The notes beneath the pieces were generated by a model that saw nothing but the letters and a program-made list of their open reading frames with translations, was not told the DNA's origin and did no database searches. A stretch of 64,000 nucleotides of DNA from Antitrichia curtipendula (Eukaryota > Streptophyta > Bryopsida > Hypnales > Leucodontaceae), in NCBI GenBank assembly GCA_951230915.1, contig OX579639.1, forward strand, positions 11,222,001 to 11,286,000. The letters run 5' to 3'. Within the stretch, counting starts at the first letter, position 1. Each line of letters opens with the position of its first letter. This document shows positions 54,593-64,000 of the stretch, piece after piece. The position numbers and the translations under genes are program-made.

Positions 54593-57119
54593 TTATACCA
54601 TTGAAGTAGGAGAAGGTACAATTGAAGTACTTGGAATAGAGCTATGTGAGAACTGTAATGAGTGATAAAGTCCGAGGGGCTTGGTGGTTGGCAAAGATGG
54701 CATTAATACCGTTGTGATGGAGGATTCATTTCCTATGTCTCGAATTTGTTGCAATAGTCTAATTACTTCTCCCATAGAAGGTCGAGCCTTGGGATTAGGA
54801 AGGCAACAAAAGAGTCCCAATTGAAGCAAACTCACAATCATTGTTGTGTCAATTTCTAGGTCCACATCTTTAACTATGGATTCTAGGTCGGTATTACAAT
54901 TCAAATGTTTAGACTCGCTTGGTGGTTGAGAAGTCTCAAGCATTTTTGGATCTGCCATACTAAAGAGTGAACCACTTTCATAAGCACGCCAAATCGTGAA
55001 CAACAACACAATATCTTCAGGCTCCACGTTCTCCATATCCAAGGGGTGTCTTCCGCACACTACTTCCAAAACCAAGATGCCAAAACTATAAACATCTGAT
55101 TCCTTTGTGGCTTTGCCTGTGTATGGCAATTCAGGAGCCATATAGCCAAATGTGCCTGCTGCCAAAGTAGTCTTCTCCAATTTTTGATGGTCCATCAAAT
55201 GAGCAAGCCCAAAGTCTCCAATATAGGCATTGAAGTCCACATCCAATAACACATTACTAGACTTGATGTCGCGATGCAAAATACAATTCAAACAATCTTC
55301 ATGTAAGTATTTTAGAGCTGCACCTACCCCTTCAAGAATGGAAAGCCGCATTTTCAATGATAGAACCTTCTGGTTCCCTTTTTTGTAAAGCCAATCATAG
55401 AGAGTTCCATTGGGCAAGTATTCATATACCAATAACAATTTGCCTTTTTCTTGACACCATCCTTGCAACTTCACCACATTTCGATGTCGAATTTGGCCTA
55501 AACTTGCCACTTCAGCATGAAAAAGGGATTCAGCTTGTGGAGATTCTGACATGTTGATTTGTTTTACAGCAATCAAAATACCACCACCTGCGTAAAACAT
55601 GGATTTCAACAACATTAAATTGAATTGAACTTTTTTCCCATTGATTAGAAACATCTTACGAAGATTGTGTATAAAGAGGTAGCATAACTACCTATGTTTA
55701 TGAATGCAACTCATGAATAGGCCTGCATGTTCTATTTGGAAAGAACTTTTGCTGAACATTGTTTAGGACTATTATTAGATGTAAGTTTCACAACACTATC
55801 GAACAATGCACACATACAAGTCCAAGAGTCTATGCATGATTGACTACTTTAGTTAGTGCACATCCCAGTTCACATTATGATTGATGTCCAAAGTTCTCTA
55901 GAAAGTCTACTTAAGAAACACTCCTCTCACCTTCCAAAGAGCCTTTGTAAACAACTCCTGTTCCGCCACGTCCGAGCACAATCCTTTCATCAAAGTTGTC
56001 CGTTGCCTTGCACAGCTCATTATACGAGAAGACACGTGGGCCTGTGGAATAACCCAAAGCAGTGGAACTGGTGGGCGGCGACGTAAACGAAAACACGGAC
56101 CAGAGAATCACCAACGCAGCGAGCGTTCCAAATAGAACTCCTGAAGTGACACCAACCCACGTTTTGGACTTCCAATATTGAAGCATCAGTTGGAACTTAG
56201 ACTCTGATATTCCGGTGCTGGAGAAGCTCCAGGACAGGAGCTCATGCTCTTCCAAATGGTTGACATCTGAGGCTCCCGAGAACAGGACTATCACTTCATC
56301 CCCGATCCATGTCGGAAATACGTAATTGGAAATGAGCAACTGCGGCTGGACAGGCTTGGGATTTGATGCTTTGGCCATTCTGAATTCCAGAGTCTGGGAT
56401 GAGCTAGAGAAATCAATCCAAGCAGTGAAAATTCTCCCATTCGAGAAATATGAGCAATGCGTGTCATTACCACAAAGGTTGTGAGTGAACGCTTCGACAT
56501 CATATTCAGTAGGAAGGTTTCTGGAAACCCTGATGAAGTTATTGCTGGGCTCCTCGTCGCGACTTGGATTGTAATCTGTGTCAAATTCGACTGAAAAGAT
56601 TGGAGGAGTCACTCGAATGTTTTGATTTCGGGGTATCTTGCATGCACCGAACTGTGAAAAAGTGGAGAACAGATCGTGCAGGGTAGCCTTGGGTATGTAC
56701 TGGGTCAATATAAAATTGAAGCTGCTCCCATCCAAGTTGTTGTTCATGTTGTCCCAAGGCACACCATGCGTGGTGAATTTGAAAGTGAAAGAGGAGCTGA
56801 AGGAAGCCACCCTGCCAGTTGCTACATTCTGAATGCGGACCGGTTTCCCATATACCAGCGAACCGCAAGACCCTCTGGAAGCAAGTGTCCTGGCACCTGC
56901 GTTGAAGACGTAGGAACGATGGTCGGGGTCGTACTTAACATCTCCAAGTGTGAAGAAATCGTCACGAGGCGCGAAGTTGGAGAGGGTGATTCGCGTGTCT
57001 GCAGTTGCAATTGGGTTAAGGAACACGAACAGGATGATGAGACGCAGAACAGCCGTTGTGGACAACATTGAATTAGTCACTATTTGCAATTGTGAGACTG
57101 ATCTCAATTTTGCTCCCAC
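54593..57119 (-). CDS. L-type lectin-domain receptor kinase (2 exons, 727 aa)
   Basis: Exons 55931-57119 and 54593-55587; the donor GAAG|GTGAGA and acceptor GCAG|GTGGTG join at a Gly codon inside the kinase domain. A signal peptide lies within residues 1-40 (a Met at 18 is an alternative start just before the hydrophobic stretch). The legume-type lectin domain spans about 43-295 with the VEFDT strand at 177-181. TM helix 321-344. The kinase has G-loop GRGGTGVVYKG (383-393), VAIK-type lysine in AVK (K405), HRDIK (501-505), DFG (521-523) and APE (547-549), so all catalytic residues are present and it is an RD kinase. Members sit in the plasma membrane and sense extracellular signals in defence and development. 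The C-terminal tail is Ser/Pro-rich. The intron falls between the G-loop and the catalytic lysine. Confidence 0.92.
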
Positions 57120-57903
57120 GACACCCGCAGGGCCTCCACTCTTACCACGGTAAGGTGATTATTTCTGTTTCTCGGATTGCCATTCGATACCGGTTTACAG
57201 TCTTACCAACAGAAATTAAAGCTTTGTGTCACTGATTCGCTCTCTCTGCCGCTAACAATAATTTCCCTGGTCCCCCCCTTCCGAGAACAATTGCAGCAGG
57301 ATGTGGGAAACTTCTGATATTCCCGTAGAGAAACAAGCTAGAACACATGCACGTGTTCGCAGTCCTTCAAAAAAGCTCTGCAGGACCGCCTAACGTAAAT
57401 TTGAGCGGCATGTACACGCACAACGTTCCCAACCCATCCCCAATGGCAGGTTTCCCTCGATCTTCGCACCTCTGAAGGCGCACATCCAGTTACTGACGTT
57501 TCCTAAGACGAAGAGGACTCGTCTCAGGCCCAATTCAACCGGTGAATTCCTGTCGTTATAGTACTTCTACTTGTTGGCTGCTCCGCTGTTGCGCCCAACT
57601 CAGATCTGAAAGCAAGGACAATCTGATCTCTGTGGTTTGAAGTATCCAGAGCGAACCTCGCATTCTCACTGATGCATTCTATTTCCTCCACTGACAATGA
57701 TATAACTTGCGATCGAGGGTGGCAACCTCATGACCAAGCTGGTGGTGAACTGCGGCTAGCTGGGAGTACCCAATTCCATGACAGTACGACAATACATGTG
57801 GCCACGTTGTGTGAGCCGGCAACTTGGACAGTACTACCACATACAGTAAGCCTGAGGTCACCTTCGGCTCACATCGGTCGAATAATTATTTCAAATTGCT
57901 TAA
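57120..57903 (-). promoter_or_regulatory. Upstream region of the receptor kinase gene
   Basis: GC-richer than the DNA beyond 57900 and without a supported gene. It probably contains the promoter and leader of the minus-strand kinase. I can name no specific element. Confidence 0.3.
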
Positions 57904-58614
57904 CCCCTAAATGACCACTGATTTCAAGCCTCACTTGCCCATCACTCAATGTGCTGCCATTTTGCAACTAGATATGTATGAAAAAATTTATATTTATTAT
58001 TCAAAGATGGAATTACATGTCTTCTTTACTTCATAAAAAAATTTAGATTTTTTTGTGAAAAATTGACTTTTTTGAGAATTTTTGAAGAGAAAGTGAAGAA
58101 AAATCATATCAAATAGAAAACTATTTCAAAAAATCTGAAAATTTCACGATGTGTGTATATTACAGTGACAAACATCATGGTGTAAACTCAATTTCCGTGT
58201 CATTCTATAATTAGAAAATAATAGACATTGAAAATACATCCAAAGTTCAAATTGCAATGAAATATTCAATATGAGGAATTTTTTCAAAATTCAAATTGGA
58301 GTAGAAACTAGAGTAGATGACCTTCATTTTTTTAGTTGGACTTTAAACAAAAAAATATCATTTTTGTGGAGAAATTTCAGCTTTAGAGCAAGGAACAACA
58401 ACTTCCCAAAATACACTAGAATAGCATATTTCGTGATCCGGTTTTTTTACTAACTTCTCATTTACATGAAGACAAACACTGGCAAAACTACAAATTCAAT
58501 TGGATACCCTTCATAACCCACCATGAAAGGTCAACAAGAAAAGCATGGATGAGAAAAAACTTCCAATCTCTGTACATCCAGGAGTGACAAAATGGCTCTA
58601 CCGGCGTTCCAGGG
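57904..58614. mobile_element. TTAA-flanked element, diverged member
   Basis: Begins CCCCTAAATGACC and ends GCGTTCCAGGG, with TTAA directly outside both ends (57900-57903 and 58615-58618). The inverted ends match only over CCC-T. Length 711 bp, non-coding. The interior shows no clear similarity to the other copies. Confidence 0.4.
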
Positions 58615-58618
58615 TTAA

Positions 58619-60045
58619 CTCCTAAACATCCAGAGTCTCAGTCTCTAGAATTCACCACTTGATAAAATTCATCATATATATGAATATTTTGGAATTCATA
58701 TAAATAAAAGTTTTAGATTTTGAGTTTTAGATTTCATCCGTATAGTTAGATTCACCAATGCTATCACTAATATTTTTTTTTAATTTTGAGAAGAAAATTT
58801 TGAAATTCCTTTAAAATTTGAATACTAGCAAAATATTATCATTTTTTTAGTGCAATTTGTTGGAATGAATTTGAAATGAGGTTCTTTTCACATGGTGATT
58901 TAAAAAAAATTGTGTTCTCTAAATCTATGACCTCATTTTTGCAAATACAGTTTTGAACTTTGAACAATTTTGAACAATTTTGCAATTTTGGCTTGGTCAA
59001 CCACTTGACATACTTCCACATTTGTAATTTTAGAAAAATACGTACTCTAGTAACACTATTTAAATCCAACCATTAGATAGGACAACAACTTGATAACGTA
59101 TCTCCACCAATTAAGATGACTTTCATCTAAGCAGTAATGAGAATGAAACTTGAGTTTCAATTTGTTAGTTGTCCAAAAATTGGATGTCAAAGCGCTTCAA
59201 GGTTAAAGGGCTGGTTTGACAATTCATTTTTTATAAAGAAGTTATTTGACAATTATTAAATATTTTTTCTTAACTCCTAATGAACCAAGTATCCGTTCAA
59301 CGTTCACAATAAATCTTAGGTAGGCTTCTACCAATATGAGTATTTTTTTTAAATGGTAATCATACCACAATTGTAGCACTTTTATAGTTTAGACCATGTG
59401 GTATGAAATCTATACTTGTCCTAGATGGTTTAGACTGCGTAGTTTTAAAATGACATATGGAGTATCACCATTTTAATAGAATTCTCTATCAAGTCAATTT
59501 TGGTTGAATGTTTGTAATGTTTTGACACAATGGAAGGTGTAAACATGCAAGGTTGCTAGCGTCTGAGCCTGTGAGCCTGTGAGCTTGTGAGTAGGAACTT
59601 AAAAAAAAAAGAAAAAAGGTGAGGGACCTATGACCATGGATTTACGACACTTTAAATTTCAAGAAATGTGAAGTCATTTAGATGAAATTTGACGCATTTA
59701 CTATTGTATTTTAAAGATGTTTTTTTGGCAACAAACAAATGTAGTCATTCTTGATAGACATCATGATATACCATGCAAATGAAAATAACAAATGTCCAAG
59801 ATATAGCCATAAAACACACATATCTAATTATAATAAAAATTCAACTATAATAATTTGACTCATGAGATGTGTCAATCTCAAGAGTCTAAGTTGCAATAGA
59901 CTTGGTCGCAGAACCCTTAGTTGTAGATGATAATGACTATGAACTCTCTCTACCTTCTGGATGCACTACCATCTATAAAATCCAAAACAATCAAAGCATA
60001 GGTAGCTTTCCATCTTCCAATGTAACATCCAATGTAATGTCCAAT
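58619..60045. other. AT-rich intergenic DNA with repeat fragments
   Basis: A hAT-end-like string GGTTGCTAGCGTCTGAGCCTGTGAGCC at about 59550 matches the subterminal sequence at 12831. Sequence at 59370-59490 resembles 34210-34540. No gene. Confidence 0.45.
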
Positions 60046-60305
60046 CACTACAAGAAAATGGGGGTGTAAATGACTGCAATAAATGACTTCTTCTCGACTT
60101 TGTACAGTCGTTTTTGGATTTTGTGACTGGTTTGCGACTGGGGTCCTTCGTTGTTGTCAAACTGTCATTGTGGACAGGTCGCCTTAAATGACTCATGGTA
60201 CTATTATCACCATCTTTTTCTTTCTAGGTGGAGGACGGATGACTAAGTCTGATGTGGAAAGTGCTTAGATGTAGAAAACCACGTTTACAGCCATGTGGCC
60301 ATTTG

Positions 60306-60530
60306 TGATCTACCTTTTTTTTAGATATTTGAAATTCAGATCTGCCTTTTTTCTAGATATTTGAATTTCATATCTACCTTTCTTTTAGATTTTAGAATTT
60401 CAAATCTCCCTTTTTTCTAGATATTTGAATTTCAGATCTACCTTTTGTCTAGATTTTAGAACTTCAAGTCTATTTTTTTTCTAGATTTCAAAAATTTAAG
60501 ATCTACCTTAATCCTAGATTTCAAAAATTT
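60306..60530 (+). repeat. Minisatellite of ~40-bp TCTACCTTTTTTCTAGAT units
   Basis: Five to six imperfect units of AGATCTACCTTTTTTCTAGA plus TATTTGAATTTC lie in tandem within the CACTA element. Confidence 0.7.
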
Positions 60531-60629
60531 AGATATTGATATTTAGTAGATTTCATTGGTTTAGGAAACCTTACAATTTTATAGATTTTAAAATTTCTTG
60601 AATTTTAAATATTTTCTTATTTTCTATAG

Positions 60630-60730
60630 ATTATAGAAATCTACAAATTGTAGAAATCTATAGATTATAGAAATCTATAGATTATAGAAATCTATAGATT
60701 ATAGAAATCTACAAATTATAAAAATCTTAG
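60630..60730 (+). repeat. Tandem TATAGATTATAGAAATC repeat
   Basis: About five units of a 17-bp AT-rich repeat within the CACTA element. Confidence 0.7.
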
Positions 60731-61504
60731 AATTAAATCAAAATAATTGACTGCATAAGACTACAACAACTTACAAGTCTTATATGTCCAACCTAATAAT
60801 ACTCTTTACAATTGATATGGGACAATTGATATAGTGGCATATTGACATATAGTGGCATATTGCGATTCACCATGACTCCATCGTGACTCACTTCTAAACC
60901 GCAGACACGTCAGCACAACATAATCCACGTAGGCAACATGAAATTGGCTCCAAAATTGCCTTTAGAGAATTTCCAGTCATAATGCAGTTGTAGCTTAGTG
61001 ACACCAAGTCCTAAAATATCACTTTCACCTTCACAGCAGGAAAAGAAATGAGCCGGGAAAGAAAACACGCATACAAACTTAGCTTTTCTTTCCATTCTTC
61101 ATCCCCCAGTCGCGTCCGTGACTTCAGGGTGACTGGGATCTGATCCACAAAGGGCATCGAGTGCAATTAGAGAGGGGCAGTTGCGGCCACGACTGCAGTT
61201 CCGGATTCCCGTGACTTTGCAGTCATTTTTACCCCCATTTTCTTGTAGTGAATATAACATCCAAGTTCTTTTATTTGAAGTCTACAAAAATTTGTCTTCT
61301 AAAATCATGAAAACATCACATAAAACACGGGGTTCTTAAAGTGATTGTACTCCCTCCTGGCAATGGCCCTTTTTTTTTGTCTCTCATTCAATCCTCAAAA
61401 CTCATCGACATCCAAGTCAATGGCATCAAAACCCTCAAAAGACTTCCAATACTTTACTTTCAACAAATGCGTGAAGGTGATGTGGTAGTCCAAATACCAC
61501 CCTT

Positions 61505-61950
61505 GGGTGGAAGCATGCTAATAGGAGCCAACTTAGCCGTAACCACTACTTCTTTTTTAAGAATCTTCATTCTAACTCTTGAATATAAGTTGAAATATGA
61601 AATTTTTTTTTATAGAGCATTGCTTTTTAGTTATGGCTACATGACATAATGTAAAAAAAATATTAATTATATTAAATTTCTAAGTATCAAAAGGGCCAAA
61701 ATGTAGCTGTAACCATTGCTTAATTCTGCTTAATTGGATTCAATAAGGATCCATCATAGATGATTTAAAGACTATTTTAGATGAATAAATAACAATTTTT
61801 GATAGAGTATTGCAATAAAAATCCATTACAAATGACTTAAAGACTATTTTAGATGAATAAGCGACAATTGATTGGTGGAATATCCATTAAGGACCTCTAT
61901 AAGCACCTCACTAACGTCTACGAGTGGCTCCTATTAGCATGCTTCCACCC
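61505..61950. mobile_element. MITE with GGGTGGAAGCATGCTAATAG termini, 446 bp
   Basis: The 26-bp ends are perfect complements (GGGTGGAAGCATGCTAATAG and on to GAGCCA). CTT lies directly outside both ends (61502-61504 and 61951-61953), suggesting a 3-bp duplication. The interior has an AAGACTATTTTAGATGAATAA direct repeat near 61770 and 61842. A 102-codon frame crossing its left border (61341-61649) is not supported. Confidence 0.75.
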
Positions 61951-61953
61951 CTT

Positions 61954-63305
61954 CCCTTGTTGAGATGAGTTGTTGTAAATGTCCGAAGTTGGTTTAGGAT
62001 ATATATGCAATCCGCCAAACTGCAATCAAGCTAAGTAGACAAGAACAAAGGAAGATCCTTCTAAGCAATTGCACCCTTTCAAAGAAGCTCCAACTTGAAA
62101 TACCTGCAATTAAATCAAAATGATTCATTATATACAAGTTTAGGATTCCAAAAAAACTAAAAAAAACTTTAGGTACATTATAATATGCAATATAAAAAAG
62201 TGATGAAAAAAAATGCTATATGGAAGAATTGAATAATAAATTTCAAGACCAACATGCTTAAAAAAAATTAAGAAAAAAAATGGGAAGACATATGTGACCA
62301 AAAATTGGGGGTCTAGCTAGTACCTCTAAGACCGTAGTCGGATCTGACTAAGGACTTGGAGGTACCAGCTAGACCTCCAATTTTTTGTACCTCTCTTTGT
62401 TTCAAATAAGTTTATTTAATTAGTAGACTCACAACTTCGTCTAAAATTCAGAAATTGCAATATGTAATCTTTATCACTTCTTAAGAAAATGAAAAGTGCA
62501 AAGTTGTGTGAACAAACCAAAAAATAACTCTTCAAATTGTTTGGCTAGAGCCTTTAAAATTCATGAAGGAATTACCCTTCTTGAAATAATTAGTTCCCTT
62601 CATATGTGCTATAAACCCTTGCTCTCAAATCTTCCGCCTCCATCCTTCTATATAAGCCGCTAGGCGCTTTGGGCTTTGTGGGACCTCCATGTTGATCGTG
62701 ATGTTATCACATGTGTTATCATCCCTCACTACCCCTCAAAGTACTCCATTGTTGCATCTTCAATCTTCAAAAAAATCAAAGTAATTATCTTTTATATTCT
62801 ATGAAATCATGTGCGTGAACATGAAGTAAAGAAAACTTTTTTCACTAGAAAAATTAATTAGTAAAAAAATTTAAAAATTTAACACACAAGAACTTACCCC
62901 CAACATACCAAATGCATTTGCTTAAGAAAGGTCCAAGATGTGTCTCCAAAATCGTTTTTTACAAAACTTTATAGCTTCATGAGACGGCAACAAAGAGTTC
63001 CACCACTTCAAAAACTTTGTCTTGTGATAAAAAGTGGTGTTGCAAGTAGCAACAAATTGCAACTTCTCTAGGGTCATCTTGGAGACTTCATTATTATTCT
63101 AGTGCTTTTCAACCTCTACAAAAACAATGTTTTTAGTTCATATGAAGAATAAACCTCAAAATACAAGGATGTCAAGAAATTTTTATGTGGAAAAAAACTC
63201 ACCTCTCCCAAGAACTCAAGACCGTTTGTAGAGTTAGCTAGCACGTCTAACTTCATCATTTTTATATACAATTTATTTGCCTTCTCCTTAGTTCACATTC
63301 TTATA
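61954..63305. other. AT-rich intergenic DNA with a hairpin
   Basis: No gene. A 42-bp-arm hairpin lies at 62300-62386. Confidence 0.4.
62300..62386. repeat. Long near-perfect hairpin, ~42-bp arms
   Basis: Arms 62300-62341 and 62345-62386 pair with about seven mismatches around a loop of about 3 nt. The core is GGTCTAGCTAGTACCTC and its complement. It may be a tiny MITE or a hairpin RNA source. Confidence 0.7.
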
Positions 63306-64000
63306 CACTATAAGAAACCCGCATTTTTTGGGACAAGCTGAAAAACATGCAGATATTGGGATTTTAACGTCAGGCATGCCCTTATTGATGTCCCAAAAAA
63401 TCCATTAAGATTGACGTGACAAAAACATGGTAAAATTTGAGAAAACATGCCATGTTTTTAGTGCAACGTCTGCATAGATATAGTCAAAAAAGGAGCCAAA
63501 AGTGTGCCATGTGGCAACCACATCACCTCCATGTAAGCACCATATAGGCGAGTAGTGCCACATGTTATTTTTTCACCCAATCTAGAGATGATGTGGCAGT
63601 TGACATCGAACTTGATGTTACACTATCTGAGAAAATTAATATTGTTTTGAGCAATGTCACCTTAGATGTCAAGAAGAATTCACTAGAAAAAAAACGTATC
63701 TGGCACAACTGACTACTATGCAACTAGTGTCCTATACAAATATCCTACGATTGTAATTCTCTCTATATGCATCAAATCTAATGTAATTGTTTCATGTCGT
63801 TGTTTTACAACATTGATACATTGTTTTAGTCCCAAAGCAGTCAATCTATAGTTGCAAAAAACAACTAGGAAACAATTAGGAAAAGATTGCAACTGTAAAA
63901 TGACCATAGTTGTTTCCTAGTCGCTTTCTAGTCATACACTAGTTGTTTTTTAGTTGTTTACTATAGGATTTAGAAAATTCAACTTTCTTGTTGATTTGGT
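63306..64000. mobile_element. Possible CACTA-like element start, running off the window
   Basis: Begins CACTATAAGAAACCCGCATT, close to the CACTACAAGAAA terminus of 60046. The right end is not seen, and no coding domain was recognised, so the call rests on the terminus alone. Confidence 0.3.

Larger units (their letters stand above)
60046..61250. mobile_element. Non-autonomous CACTA (En/Spm-type) element, 1205 bp
   Basis: The 34-bp ends are near-perfect complements: CACTACAAGAAAATGGGGGT at the left and ACCCCCATTTTCTTGTAGTG at the right, each extending inward through a TGACTGCA-type string. The 3-bp duplication AAT flanks it (60043-60045 and 61251-61253). No transposase is encoded. The interior holds two short tandem arrays (60306-60530 and 60630-60730). 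Confidence 0.9.

Noticed and set aside
61341..61649. 102-codon ORF
   Set aside because: It crosses the left terminal repeat of the MITE at 61505 and has no domain.
1..64000. CRISPR array, rRNA or tRNA genes
   Set aside because: No regularly spaced identical repeats with unique spacers, and no cloverleaf or rRNA core was recognised by eye; a tRNA scan was not possible.

Overview
The window is plant nuclear DNA: AT-rich, packed with transposable elements, with spliced genes (GT/AG introns that keep frame) for plant families such as an NRT1/PTR (NPF) transporter, an L-type lectin receptor kinase and an At1g21780-like BTB protein. A non-seed land plant is my guess; the species cannot be read from the sequence. 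Two 200-N blocks (6780-6979, 31275-31474) mark assembly gaps, and the first is probably artificial.

Layout. 1-2307: AT-rich DNA without a supported gene. 2308-10972: a giant inverted repeat with two near-identical ~3.6 kb arms, each carrying a dense array of a CCAANTTGG-like motif. 11310-17577: nested small DNA transposons (piggyBac-like, hAT-like, CACTA-like, hairpin MITEs) and a second foldback repeat. 17580-21601: GC-richer gene territory with three ~295-bp tandem repeats, each holding a 10-codon ORF, then a four-exon BTB gene (+). 22086-29589: MITE families around a single-exon FCP1/SCP1-like gene (-) whose catalytic DxD reads D-L-N. 29953-31011: LINE-type ORF1 (-). 31708-31891: a short retroposon with target-site duplications.

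34657-44865: the highlight, a complete ~10.2 kb DNA transposon bounded by a 23-bp perfect terminal inverted repeat. It has three spliced genes: a 974-aa coiled-coil/DDE-type transposase-like protein (+), a 680-aa coiled-coil/RING-like protein (+), and a 482-aa unrecognised protein (-). Throughout it, exons included, lie at least 36 exact copies of the 9-mer GTTGGMAAC, read on either strand. I infer a self-encoded DNA-binding protein with dispersed sites, comparable in design to VANDAL/VANC anti-silencing systems but with other proteins and another motif.

45635-47793: a four-exon NPF transporter (+, 574 aa). 47794-54592: AT-rich DNA with further TTAA-flanked elements and one exon-like fragment. 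54593-57119: a two-exon L-type lectin receptor kinase (-, 727 aa). 57904-64000: TTAA-flanked, CACTA-like and other MITEs, including a textbook 1.2 kb non-autonomous CACTA element at 60046-61250.

The three host genes with clear families (BTB, NPF, LecRLK) lie in islands of higher GC separated by transposon-derived DNA; I see no functional clustering among them. Exon boundaries were assigned by eye from splice consensus, reading phase and remembered family conservation.
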